Source of the DNA: Bordetella parapertussis
GTDB lineage: Bacteria; Pseudomonadota; Gammaproteobacteria; Burkholderiales; Burkholderiaceae_B
Direction: 5' to 3'
Assembly (NCBI GenBank): GCA_945883615.1
Contig: CAMCYB010000032.1
Coordinates: 1 to 21,943 of the forward strand
Length of the DNA: 21,943 bases
The translations under genes and the position numbers were made by a program. Below, piece by piece: positions 13,765-21,369 of this stretch. Below the pieces are notes generated by a model. The model had not been told where the DNA came from. It did no database searches and saw nothing but the letters and a program-made list of their open reading frames with translations. Numbering within the stretch: the first letter of the stretch is position 1; every line of letters starts with the position of its first letter.

Positions 13765-16344
13765 ATGGATGCATCACACAAGCGCGAAATTATAGACGAG
13801 AAACTTACTTTGGCAACTCAGCGAACAAAAAGCCCGAAAGCACCCTTTGTAAAAACATCAGAGGTAAATGAATCAATACCTGATTTTGACCCAGATGTGC
13901 CTTCACGAGAAAATATTTTAGAAGCGTTGCGCCACGCCGCAGGGCCCTTATCACCAGAAGACTTGGCGCAAGTTTTGAGCGTTGTCAGAGACGCCACACA
14001 GGTTGGTTACGATCGTCGAATCGCCGCGATGGAACGCGATGGTCAAATTACCCGTAATCGCAAGGGCCTGCTATTGCTGACCAATAAGTTAGACTTTATT
14101 GCCGGTCGGGTGCAGGGCCATCGAGATGGTTTTGGGTTTTTAATACGCGATACGGGTGGTTCAGACTTATTTTTATCACCGCGTGAAATGCTTAAGGTTT
14201 TGCATGGTGACCGTGTCTTGGTCAAACAGTCGGGCGAATACCGAGGAAAGCCCGAAGCCACTATTGTGGAAGTCATTGAACGCCGCACCAATCGCTTGGT
14301 CGGGCGATTTTTAAACGAACGGGGTTTAACGATTGTCGTGCCTGAAGACCAGCGTATTAAGCACGACGTACTCATACCCCCAGGGGAAGCGGGCGAGGCA
14401 CAACCCGGTCAAGTTGTGTTGGTTGATATTATTGAGCAGCCCACTCGGCACACTCAACCCTTAGGCCGAGTCACCGAAGTGCTAGGCGAGGTTGATGACC
14501 CCGGCATGGAAATTGAAATTGCTGTTCGCAAGTTTGATGTGCCTGTTGAGTTTTCAGTCAAAGCGATTAAACAGACCGACAAACTTCCTGATGCGTTACG
14601 TAAAACTGACTATAAAGACCGCATCGATTTACGCGATGTTGCATTTATTACGATTGATGGCGAAGACGCGCGTGATTTTGATGATGCGGTTTACTGCGAG
14701 CCAATAGAACTTGACGAAGTCGGTCAACAACACAATTGGCGTTTGTTGGTAGCGATTGCCGATGTCAGTCATTATGTTCTACCTGAAGATGCTTTAGATG
14801 CCGATGCTCAAGCGCGCGGCACCAGTGTTTACTTTCCACGTCGGGTCATTCCGATGTTTCCTGAAAAATTATCAAATGGTTTGTGTTCGCTCAACGCGCA
14901 CGTTGATCGCGCTGTTCTGGTCTGTGACATGGTCATTGCGGGTCATGGGCCTAAAGCCGGTCAAGTCACGGCCTATCAATTTTATAATGCGGTGATTCAT
15001 TCGCACGCACGTACAACCTACAACCAAGTGTGGGAAGCCCTGCAACATAACTCGGGCCCCGTGGCAAAGTTATTTGCAAAAGTGTTGCCTCACATTCAAA
15101 ATTTACATACATTATTTACCGTTTTACATGCCGCACGTAAAAGTCGTGGCGCCATTGATTTTGATAAAATAGAGACCAAGATTGTTTGTAATGAACTGGG
15201 TCGTATTGACAAAATTGTGGCGCATGTACGCAACGATGCGCATCGCTTAATTGAAGAATGCATGCTGGCTGCCAATACATGTGCCGCTGATTTCATGCAC
15301 CGCAGTAAACACCCAGGTTTGTATCGTGTGCATGAGGGCCCGACAACCGAACGTTTGCAAGCTTTGCGCGCTTTTTTGAAAACAGTGAGTTTAGATTTGG
15401 CGGGTGGTGATGACCCTCAGGCCAAAGACTATGCCGCCTTGGTTGATCGCGCCCGTGGTCGCCCAGATTTTGATTTGCTTCAAACCATGTGTTTGCGTTC
15501 GATGCAACAAGCGATTTACTCGCCCGACAATATGGGGCATTTTGGGTTGTCATTTCCCGCTTATACGCATTTCACCTCACCTATTCGTCGCTACCCTGAT
15601 TTAATGACGCATCGGGTGATTAAAAGCTTGTTAGCTGGAAAACGTTATCGGCCCCAACCACCCAACCACGTCGTGGTGCCTGGTATCAGCGAACAAGAAT
15701 TTGAGCACGATACATGGGAAAAAATTGGCATCATTTTGTCAGGTTACGAAAGACGTGCAGACGATGCGTCACGTGATGTCGAAGCCTGGTTGAAATGCTG
15801 GTTTATGAAAGAACGTGTGGGCGAGGTCTTCAGTGGTCGTGTGACAGGTGTAGCCAGTTTTGGTATTTTTGTCACGCTTGATACTTTGCATGTAGAAGGT
15901 ATGGTGCATGTTTCTGAATTAGGCACTGAGTATTTTCAGTTTAACGATGCCATGCACGAATTACGGGGTGAGCGCACAGGTATGCGTTACCGTCTAACCG
16001 ATTCTGTGCAAGTGCAGGTGTCTAGAGTTGATCTTGAGGCGCGTCGTATCGAGTTTCGTTTGGTCGCGGGTGAATCGTTTGCAGCCATCAAGCGTGCGCG
16101 TAATCGTGTTGATGCTGAGTCGACGGTTCATGTTAAAAAAGCCGCCTCACCTAAACCCGTTCAATTTAAAGGCCAAACAGCTCGTGAACGACGTTCACAG
16201 TTAAAACAAACGGCTAAAGTGCAGGCTACCGCCAAAAGTACGCCGAAAAAGAAACCCACTCGTTCGGTTAAATCAACCCCGACCGTTACTAAGAAAACAA
16301 CAAGTGCAGTGTCTCGAAAGAGCGTTACCAAGAAGAATCGTTAA
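13765..16344 (+). CDS. rnr: Ribonuclease R
   Basis: It is a processive 3'-5' exoribonuclease that degrades structured RNA and takes part in rRNA and mRNA quality control. The protein is about 859 residues from ATG 13765. Order of domains: a winged-helix N-terminal region (SRENILEALRHAAGPLSPEDLAQVL), cold-shock/OB domains (VQGHRDGFGFLIRD, FLSPREMLKVLHGDRVLV), then the RNB nuclease domain with the catalytic acids in DGEDARDFDDAVYCE, VADVSHYV and FTSPIRRYPDLMTHRVI. An S1 domain (FSGRVTGVASFGIFVTL, VHVSEL) and a Lys-rich tail of about 70 residues follow. The open frame extends to 13720, but that overlaps tRNA-Leu on the other strand. ATG 13765 lacks a clear ribosome binding site. TTG 13810, preceded by GACGAG, is a serious alternative because the tRNA promoter occupies 13789-13816. 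rlmB follows after 9 bp. Confidence 0.95.
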   Translation: MDASHKREIIDEKLTLATQRTKSPKAPFVKTSEVNESIPDFDPDVPSRENILEALRHAAGPLSPEDLAQVLSVVRDATQVGYDRRIAAMERDGQITRNRKGLLLLTNKLDFIAGRVQGHRDGFGFLIRDTGGSDLFLSPREMLKVLHGDRVLVKQSGEYRGKPEATIVEVIERRTNRLVGRFLNERGLTIVVPEDQRIKHDVLIPPGEAGEAQPGQVVLVDIIEQPTRHTQPLGRVTEVLGEVDDPGMEIEIAVRKFDVPVEFSVKAIKQTDKLPDALRKTDYKDRIDLRDVAFITIDGEDARDFDDAVYCEPIELDEVGQQHNWRLLVAIADVSHYVLPEDALDADAQARGTSVYFPRRVIPMFPEKLSNGLCSLNAHVDRAVLVCDMVIAGHGPKAGQVTAYQFYNAVIHSHARTTYNQVWEALQHNSGPVAKLFAKVLPHIQNLHTLFTVLHAARKSRGAIDFDKIETKIVCNELGRIDKIVAHVRNDAHRLIEECMLAANTCAADFMHRSKHPGLYRVHEGPTTERLQALRAFLKTVSLDLAGGDDPQAKDYAALVDRARGRPDFDLLQTMCLRSMQQAIYSPDNMGHFGLSFPAYTHFTSPIRRYPDLMTHRVIKSLLAGKRYRPQPPNHVVVPGISEQEFEHDTWEKIGIILSGYERRADDASRDVEAWLKCWFMKERVGEVFSGRVTGVASFGIFVTLDTLHVEGMVHVSELGTEYFQFNDAMHELRGERTGMRYRLTDSVQVQVSRVDLEARRIEFRLVAGESFAAIKRARNRVDAESTVHVKKAASPKPVQFKGQTARERRSQLKQTAKVQATAKSTPKKKPTRSVKSTPTVTKKTTSAVSRKSVTKKNR
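13789..13816 (-). promoter_or_regulatory. Sigma-70 type promoter for tRNA-Leu, inside the rnr 5' end
   Basis: On the minus strand, TTGCCA (13816-13811, 5 of 6 to consensus) is 16 bp upstream of a perfect TATAAT (13794-13789). Transcription would start about 30-35 bases before the tRNA 5' end at 13749. It overlaps the first predicted codons of rnr. Confidence 0.7.
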
Positions 16345-16353
16345 GATAAATAT

Positions 16354-17100
16354 ATGAGCGAAAAACAAGTTTTACTCGGTTTTCATGCCGTTACCGCACG
16401 TTTGCGTCATGCTGCCAGTTCAGTGAAAGATCTGTATTTTGATAAGCAGCGTCGCGATAAACGCATGATGACCCTCGTACAAAGTGCACGCGATAACGGG
16501 GTTCAGGTCCACCCTGTGGAAAGTGACCGACTCGATGCCTTGGGGGGTGATTCTCACCATCAAGGCGTGGTTGCGCTAGCCAGCGCTATGACGTTAGCCG
16601 TTGATATTGATGAGCTGCTTGAGACCATTAAAGGCCCACCACTGTTTCTGGTACTAGATGGTGTAACAGACCCCCATAATCTGGGTGCTTGCTTACGTAC
16701 GGCAGATGCGGCAGGCGTACACGCAGTGATTGCACCTCGCGATCGTTCAGCGGGTTTAAGTGCTGTGGTGCGTCGCGTTGCCTGCGGCGCGGTAGAAACC
16801 TTGCCCTACATTATGGTGACCAATTTAGCGCGTACTTTGCGCCAACTAAAAGACAGTGGCGTTTGGTTGGTTGGCACCGACGAGACCGGTGAGAAAAGTA
16901 TTAGCCAAGTTGATACTAAAGGCCCGACGGCTTGGGTAATGGGCGCAGAAGGCGACGGTATGCGTCGCTTAACGCGCGAGAGTTGCGATGTGCTGGTGCG
17001 TATACCCATGATGGGTAGCGTTGAAAGTTTAAACGTTAGCGTGGCAACAGGCGTCTGTTTATACGAAACGGTGCGTCAACGCCATCCAAAAAATATTTAA
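16354..17100 (+). CDS. rlmB: 23S rRNA (guanosine-2251-2'-O)-methyltransferase RlmB
   Basis: It methylates the 2'-O of G2251 in the peptidyl-transferase P loop of 23S rRNA using S-adenosylmethionine. The protein has 248 residues, normal length. The N-terminal substrate-binding domain starts [14 protein letters not shown] and includes [12 protein letters not shown]. The SPOUT/TrmH catalytic domain shows the three trefoil-knot motifs: [39 protein letters not shown] and [38 protein letters not shown] is also typical. It lies 9 bp after rnr, the common rnr-rlmB operon of proteobacteria. Confidence 0.96.
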   Translation: MSEKQVLLGFHAVTARLRHAASSVKDLYFDKQRRDKRMMTLVQSARDNGVQVHPVESDRLDALGGDSHHQGVVALASAMTLAVDIDELLETIKGPPLFLVLDGVTDPHNLGACLRTADAAGVHAVIAPRDRSAGLSAVVRRVACGAVETLPYIMVTNLARTLRQLKDSGVWLVGTDETGEKSISQVDTKGPTAWVMGAEGDGMRRLTRESCDVLVRIPMMGSVESLNVSVATGVCLYETVRQRHPKNI

Positions 17101-17124
17101 AAAACATCTCATAAAGATTCAGTC

Positions 17125-18366
17125 ATGTCGAATAAAACTGGTTTTACAACGCAAATTTTGCATAGCGATCGATGGTTCGGTTCAGAGCATGGTGCTGTGC
17201 ATAAGCCGATTCACACCTCTTCGCAGTATAGCTATCAAGACGCAGCCGATTTAGTGGCCGTTTTTCAAGGTAAGCCGGGCTTTTCTTATGCACGCCAGGG
17301 TACGCCCACGACTGCAGCACTGGAAGTCAAACTAAACCGAATGGAAGAAGGGCGTGCAACGCTTACTTTTGCAACCGGCATGGCTGCCTTGGCGGCGGTC
17401 TTTACAACGCTACTTAAAGCCGGTGATCATGTTGTTGCCAGCCAATATATATTTGGTAATACCAACAGTCTGTTTGGTACGTTGCAACGTCTGGGTATTG
17501 AAGTGAGCTTGGTCGACGCGACTGACGTAAATGCCGTTGCAAAAGCGATTAGGCCTGAAACAAAGCTTGTTTTTGTGGAAACGGTGGCTAACCCCGGTAC
17601 CCAAGTCGCTGACCTTGAGGCGATTGGTCAGCTGTGCCAAAAACAAAAATTAATCTATTTGGTTGATAATACATTAACGTCACCTTGGTTGTTTAAGCCC
17701 AAAGAAGTTGGGGCTTCGTTGGTGATGAATTCATTATCTAAACACATTGGTGGTCACGCCCATGCGTTGGGCGGCTCATTGACTGATACCGGTTTATTTG
17801 ATTGGTCCAGTTTTGAAAACATCGTTGATGCCTACCGTTTTGGCGACCCTGCCGGTTGGGGTCTGACTCAGATCAAGAAAAAAGCATTGCGTGATATGGG
17901 GGCCACTCTAGCCGCTGAACCTGCGCATCGTTTGGCTGTGGGGGCAGAAACGTTATCTCTACGATTAGATCGTGCCTGTGACAATGCAATGAAGGTGGCC
18001 ACCTTCTTAGACCAACACCCTAGCGTTGCACATGTGGCTTACCCTGGTCTGCCTCACCACCCACAACATGAGCGCGCTAAACGTTTATTCAGAGGGCGGT
18101 TTAGTACCTTAGTTGCTGCAACACTAAAAGATGACATCGACTGCATTGATTTTTTAAATCAATTAAAAATCGTTATTTTGGCGACGCATGTAGGCGACAC
18201 GCGCACGTTAGCGTTGCCGGCTGCTAAAACCATCTACCATGAAATGGGTGCTGCACTGCGTCATCAAATGGGTATTGGTGAAAATTTAATACGTTTTTCT
18301 ATTGGCATTGAAGAGCCACAAGACTTAATTAATGATTTGAATCAAGCTTTTGAAACATTGACTTGA
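17125..18366 (+). CDS. PLP-dependent Cys/Met metabolism enzyme (cystathionine gamma-synthase family, MetZ-like)
   Basis: The protein has 413 residues. It belongs to the gamma-family of PLP trans-sulfuration enzymes that join homoserine esters with sulfide or cysteine, or run the reverse lyase reaction. Visible motifs: KPIHTSSQYSYQD, FSYARQGTPTTAALEVKLNRMEEG, FATGMAALAAVF, FVETVANPGTQVADL, VDNTLTSPWLFKP, and the PLP-lysine motif MNSLSKHIGGHAHALGGSLTD. The long insertion FENIVDAYRFGDPAGWGLTQIKKKALRDMGATLAAEPAHRLAVGAETL is characteristic of a Burkholderiales subgroup usually annotated only as 'cystathionine gamma-synthase family protein'. O-succinyl- or O-acetylhomoserine sulfhydrylase activity is likely but not proven by the sequence. 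It follows rlmB by 24 bp and may be part of its operon. Confidence 0.87.
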   Translation: MSNKTGFTTQILHSDRWFGSEHGAVHKPIHTSSQYSYQDAADLVAVFQGKPGFSYARQGTPTTAALEVKLNRMEEGRATLTFATGMAALAAVFTTLLKAGDHVVASQYIFGNTNSLFGTLQRLGIEVSLVDATDVNAVAKAIRPETKLVFVETVANPGTQVADLEAIGQLCQKQKLIYLVDNTLTSPWLFKPKEVGASLVMNSLSKHIGGHAHALGGSLTDTGLFDWSSFENIVDAYRFGDPAGWGLTQIKKKALRDMGATLAAEPAHRLAVGAETLSLRLDRACDNAMKVATFLDQHPSVAHVAYPGLPHHPQHERAKRLFRGRFSTLVAATLKDDIDCIDFLNQLKIVILATHVGDTRTLALPAAKTIYHEMGAALRHQMGIGENLIRFSIGIEEPQDLINDLNQAFETLT

Positions 18367-18542
18367 TGAGATACTCAATTAGTCGTTATATTCTTTCATG
18401 CCTCTCTGTCGTTCTGTTGAGTTGACTTATTAATTGAATATTTATTTTTAGCTTGCTTAGACTTAAAAAATTTTTGCACTCATTTGGTTCGCTAGAGTGT
18501 TGTAAATAAAAGCTAATATTCAAGTTATTAATGTTTTTTTTC

Positions 18543-18572
18543 TTGACAGGCATGCGCTAGAAAGGCTAAAAC
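18543..18572 (+). promoter_or_regulatory. Probable hup promoter
   Basis: A perfect -35 TTGACA (18543-18548) is followed after 18 bp by TAAAAC (18567-18572, 4 of 6 to TATAAT). A T8 run lies immediately upstream and may act as an UP-like element. This would give a leader of about 90 bases before the HU start. Confidence 0.5.
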
Positions 18573-18591
18573 ACGTGAAGGATAAAACAAA

Positions 18592-18624
18592 ATGAAATTA
18601 ATACATGCATGTTTTATTTGTTAA
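18592..18624 (+). CDS. Possible 10-residue leader peptide ahead of hup
   Basis: An ATG with a strong AAGGA ribosome binding site 9 bases upstream opens the short frame MKLIHACFIC, ending TAA 45 bp before the HU start codon. The codons overlap a palindrome (ACATGCATGT). This could be a translated leader influencing hup expression, or chance. No conservation evidence is available. Confidence 0.2.
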   Translation: MKLIHACFIC

Positions 18625-18668
18625 CCATTATCAACTTAAACTTACTGATTTTTTAGGGGTGTTTCCGA

Positions 18669-18941
18669 ATGAACAAATCCGAACTGATTGACCACATGGC
18701 AACAAAAGCCGACATTTCAAAGGCTGCGGCAGCGCGCGCACTTGACGCCATGATCGTCGGCGTTAAAACAACGCTCAAGAAAGGTGGCTCTGTTACCTTG
18801 GTTGGTTTTGGTACGTTTGCCGTTTCAACTCGCGCTGCACGTACAGGTCGTAACCCACGTACTGGCGAAGCAATCAAAATTAAAAAAGCCAAAGTGCCTA
18901 AGTTCCGTCCAGGTAAGGCGTTAAAAGAAGCCGTAAACTAA
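18669..18941 (+). CDS. hupB: DNA-binding protein HU (beta type)
   Basis: A small histone-like nucleoid protein that binds and bends DNA non-specifically as a dimer. The 90 residues are the standard length: [29 protein letters not shown] (helical N-terminus), [35 protein letters not shown] (the beta-arm, with the conserved R-N-P-x-T-G tip) and [16 protein letters not shown]. The start ATG at 18669 follows a TTAGGGGTG Shine-Dalgarno region. It stands as a single gene, with a tRNA-Val promoter immediately downstream. Confidence 0.97.
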   Translation: MNKSELIDHMATKADISKAAAARALDAMIVGVKTTLKKGGSVTLVGFGTFAVSTRAARTGRNPRTGEAIKIKKAKVPKFRPGKALKEAVN

Positions 18942-18951
18942 AAGGCTTGAT

Positions 18952-18979
18952 TTGCAGTTTTCAAGCGACCCGCTATAAT
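18952..18979 (+). promoter_or_regulatory. Promoter of tRNA-Val
   Basis: A perfect TATAAT (18974-18979) lies 37 bp before the tRNA. TTGCAG (18952-18957) is 16 bp upstream as a weak -35. The region between the start site and the tRNA contains a hairpin, CCCAACT (19003-19009) with AGTTGGG (19013-19019), loop AAA, whose 3' arm includes the first three bases of the tRNA. Confidence 0.6.
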
Positions 18980-19016
18980 GCTGGTCGTTGTTATTTAATT
19001 ACCCCAACTAAAAGTT

Positions 19017-19092
19017 GGGTGCTTAGCTCAGCTGGTAGAGCGGCGCCTTTACACGGCGTAGGTCGGGGGTTCGAGCCCCTCAGCACCCACCA
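19017..19092 (+). tRNA. tRNA-Val (anticodon UAC)
   Basis: A 76-nt tRNA with acceptor stem GGGTGCT paired with AGCACCC, discriminator A and encoded CCA. The D-arm is AGCTCAGCTGGTAGAGC, the anticodon loop TTTACAC has TAC at 19050-19052, and the T-arm is GGGGGTTCGAGCCCC. A T6 run (19094-19099) follows. Its last 15 bases plus one more are duplicated at 21263-21278. Confidence 0.97.
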
Positions 19093-19093
19093 A
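19078..19093 (+). repeat. Putative att site (left): 3' end of tRNA-Val
   Basis: The 16-mer CCTCAGCACCCACCAA covers the T-arm edge, acceptor 3' strand, discriminator and CCA of tRNA-Val plus one base. It is repeated exactly in direct orientation at 21263-21278. tRNA 3' ends are standard integration sites for tyrosine-recombinase elements. Confidence 0.6.
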
Positions 19094-19576
19094 TTTTTTC
19101 TCCGCTCCATTAACGAGCGTGAGTTGTACCCTTCAAGTTGTACCCATCAAATATGAGCACTTCGGGCTCTACCCCATTAACGGGGTTTATAAATGTTCAT
19201 CAAATAGCAGTACTTCTAAACTCGGCAATAAACGCCGTTCCAGCTGGCTTAAACACAGCTATTTATGGCGTTTCAAAAGCAATCTAGTGACCCACCTACT
19301 GGTGATCTTGTCATGTGGTGAGGACTATCTCTAATAGCTGATATATAACTCGGGTTCAGCATTTCAAATAAATGTGGGTCAATTCAAGGCTTCTTAGGTC
19401 ATTACTTTTGGTATAAAGGGGCGTTGATGTTACGCGGTTTTATTTTTGTAACAGTGGTCAGAGTGGGCTAATTTAATGTCTAGGTGTGCTCGCTAATATG
19501 CAATAAAAGTAAGTCAGCATATCAATGCACGTAAGAATAATTTACAGTAACTTTACCCGTTCAATCGAGGTCTCAA
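19094..19576. other. Non-coding stretch between tRNA-Val and the esterase gene
   Basis: About 480 bp without a credible gene; short open frames lack ribosome binding sites or family resemblance. Structures seen: a small hairpin GAGC-aC(TTCG)G-GCTC near 19155-19169, a possible terminator stem ACCCC/GGGGT (19171-19175 with 19182-19186), and a larger nested inverted repeat at 19230-19273. It lies wholly within the segment flanked by the tRNA-Val 3' repeats. Confidence 0.45.
19230..19273. repeat. Nested inverted repeat (two-step stem-loop)
   Basis: Outer arms AAACGCC (19230-19236) and GGCGTTT (19267-19273) pair perfectly over 7 bp. Inner arms AGCTG (19242-19246) and CAGCT (19256-19260) pair over 5 bp, with a 9-base loop and internal bulges of 5 and 6 bases. 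It could be an RNA stem-loop, or the footprint of a small mobile or recombination site. Confidence 0.5.
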
Positions 19577-21241
19577 TTGAAAAAATTAATGACATGCTTG
19601 CTTTTGCTTATATTGGGGTCGCATAAGGTTTTTGCTGCAGAACCAGCTGTGTTGCAAGTTGCTAATGGTCTTCTTCAAGGCACTATGGAGCAGAACATGC
19701 GCACCTTTAAAAATATTCCCTATGCAGCTCCGCCAGTAGGTGAGCTCAGATGGCGGCCGCCACAACCCGCTCTCGATTGGAACGGGGTGCGAGATGCAAG
19801 CAAATTTGGCGCCTCATGCCCTCAGCCTTTTATCAAAAATCTTAGCGACGGGCTTGTGCTTCCTGGTAGTGAAGACTGTTTGAAGCTGAATGTGTATTCG
19901 CCTGATGATGCGAGCACAAATATGCCGGTAATGGTCTGGTTTCATGGGGGCGGTTTGTTTGTTGATGGAGCCAGTGACCCACAATTCACCCCAAATAATT
20001 TGGTGAAGAATGGTGTGATTGTTGTCACAATTGATTATCGCTTAGGTTCACTTGGTTTCTTTGCCTCTAAAGAATTGATTGAAGAGGCTAAAGCCAAGGG
20101 CGAGCCTGTAGGAAATTATGGCGTAATGGACCAAATTGCAGCACTAAAGTGGGTGAAAAATAATATTGCCGCATTTGGTGGCGACCCAAATAATGTTACG
20201 ATTTTTGGCCAGTCAGCTGGCGGTCGAAGCGTGACGTGGTTAATGGTTTCTGACGCTGCCAAGGGGCTGTTTCACAAAGCAATCGCTCAAAGTGCGCAAC
20301 AAAGTCCGCTTCGCGGCATGACAGAAAAACGCTTTGGTATGACGCCAGAGGTAGATATTGACGCAAAATACATGGCAGCTCTTGGCGTGAAATCACTGTC
20401 AGAGTTACGAAAACTTCCGCTACAAAAATTAGTACTCAATGGTGCTGATTTTTATGCAGGTGAGTTTGGCGGGCCATTTGTCGACGGGCAGATTTTGAAG
20501 GGAGATCCAATTCCGCTTTTTGCGGCAGGTAAGCAAGCTAAAGTACCTTTTATGATTGGCACGAATTCATTTGATTCAAATTTCATGTTGCCTGGTGAAC
20601 CCACATTAGAAAAGTATCTGCAAAAGGTACATGAGAACTCTGAGACTATTCAGAAGCTTTATGCTGATGTGAAAGACAAGTGTATTTTGAATTCATTTGT
20701 CATACAGGACATGTTGTTTCAAGCCAGCACCAAATTGCTAGCCGACAGCATGAACGGTGTTGCTCCTGGCTATGCGTACTACTTTGATTATTTGACGAAA
20801 AATATAAGACCTGCATTTCCTGGGGCACCACATACCTTTGAAATAACCCATGTTTTTGGAAGCTTAGATCTAATGCCTCAGGCACCCAAAAAGGTTGAGC
20901 TAGGCGTGAATCAATGCGCCAAGATTGAAAACGATGTAGCTGAATTTAAGAAAAAAGGCGTTTGGCCAAAGGACTGGTATCCGATCGTAGATAAAAATAG
21001 CTCTCAAGATAAAGCCATGTCGGAAAAAATGTCAGCAAGTTGGGCGGCGTTTGCTAAAACAGGTAACCCGAATGTTGAGGGCCAGAGCAATTGGCCGACC
21101 TACAATCTGAGCGCTGACGTCATGAGAAATTTCTCGTATGACAAAGAGACAATCACGGGCTTGCATAAAGACCGGGTTGCTTACCAAGCGTTTCATTTAA
21201 GGGAAATTTACGTTCTTGAAGATATAAAAGATAAATTTTGA
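19577..21241 (+). CDS. Secreted type-B carboxylesterase (alpha/beta hydrolase)
   Basis: It hydrolyses carboxylic esters; the substrate is unknown. The protein has 554 residues with a Sec signal peptide (MKKLMTCLLLLILGSHKVFA, cleavage before AEP), so it is probably periplasmic or exported. The mature part follows the carboxylesterase type-B plan: TFKNIPYAAPPVGELRWRPPQP, SEDCLKLNVYSP, the oxyanion-hole HGGG in VWFHGGGLFVDG, and NYGVMDQIAALKWVKNNIAAFGGDPNNVTIFGQSAGG. The nucleophile Ser213 sits in GQSAG, where most relatives have GESAG. The acid is probably Asp in GTNSFDSN, and the His is in GAPHTFEITHVFG. TTG at 19577 is preferred as start because GAGG lies six bases before it; an ATG 12 bases on is the alternative. 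It is a lone gene inside the tRNA-Val-flanked segment. Confidence 0.92.
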   Translation: MKKLMTCLLLLILGSHKVFAAEPAVLQVANGLLQGTMEQNMRTFKNIPYAAPPVGELRWRPPQPALDWNGVRDASKFGASCPQPFIKNLSDGLVLPGSEDCLKLNVYSPDDASTNMPVMVWFHGGGLFVDGASDPQFTPNNLVKNGVIVVTIDYRLGSLGFFASKELIEEAKAKGEPVGNYGVMDQIAALKWVKNNIAAFGGDPNNVTIFGQSAGGRSVTWLMVSDAAKGLFHKAIAQSAQQSPLRGMTEKRFGMTPEVDIDAKYMAALGVKSLSELRKLPLQKLVLNGADFYAGEFGGPFVDGQILKGDPIPLFAAGKQAKVPFMIGTNSFDSNFMLPGEPTLEKYLQKVHENSETIQKLYADVKDKCILNSFVIQDMLFQASTKLLADSMNGVAPGYAYYFDYLTKNIRPAFPGAPHTFEITHVFGSLDLMPQAPKKVELGVNQCAKIENDVAEFKKKGVWPKDWYPIVDKNSSQDKAMSEKMSASWAAFAKTGNPNVEGQSNWPTYNLSADVMRNFSYDKETITGLHKDRVAYQAFHLREIYVLEDIKDKF

Positions 21242-21262
21242 TTGGCTCAATCGTAAATTCAT

Positions 21263-21278
21263 CCTCAGCACCCACCAA
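21263..21278 (+). repeat. Putative att site (right): copy of the tRNA-Val 3' end
   Basis: An exact 16-bp direct copy (CCTCAGCACCCACCAA) of 19078-19093, 21 bp after the esterase stop. The tRNA-type terminator follows within about 45 bp. Confidence 0.6.
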
Positions 21279-21323
21279 ATTCTGGCTACAACCTCACAAG
21301 CAGGGTATGACTTAAAATAAACT

Positions 21324-21349
21324 CACCCATAATGGGTGGTTTTTTTTTT
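21324..21349 (+). terminator. Rho-independent terminator
   Basis: CACCCAT (21324-21330) and ATGGGTG (21332-21338) form a perfect palindrome around one A, followed by G and a run of ten T. It serves the esterase now. Before the segment was inserted it could have ended the tRNA-Val transcript. Confidence 0.88.
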
Positions 21350-21369
21350 GATCACTTGGTTTTGAGCTC

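Larger units (their letters stand above)
18367..18668. other. AT-rich intergenic region upstream of hup
   Basis: This gap of about 300 bp separates the MetZ-like gene from hup. I see no clear rho-independent terminator after the upstream gene. The second half holds the hup promoter and a possible 10-codon leader frame, listed separately. A second weak promoter-like TTGACT lies at 18422-18427. Confidence 0.5.

Noticed and set aside
18945..18966. GCTTGA/TCAAGC inverted repeat after hup as a terminator
   Set aside because: The loop is 10 bases and the stem is followed by GACCCGC, not T. It overlaps the tRNA-Val promoter region.
19119..19334. 71-codon frame after tRNA-Val
   Set aside because: No ribosome binding site and no recognisable motif, and it spans hairpins and the nested inverted repeat. 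Treated as non-coding.
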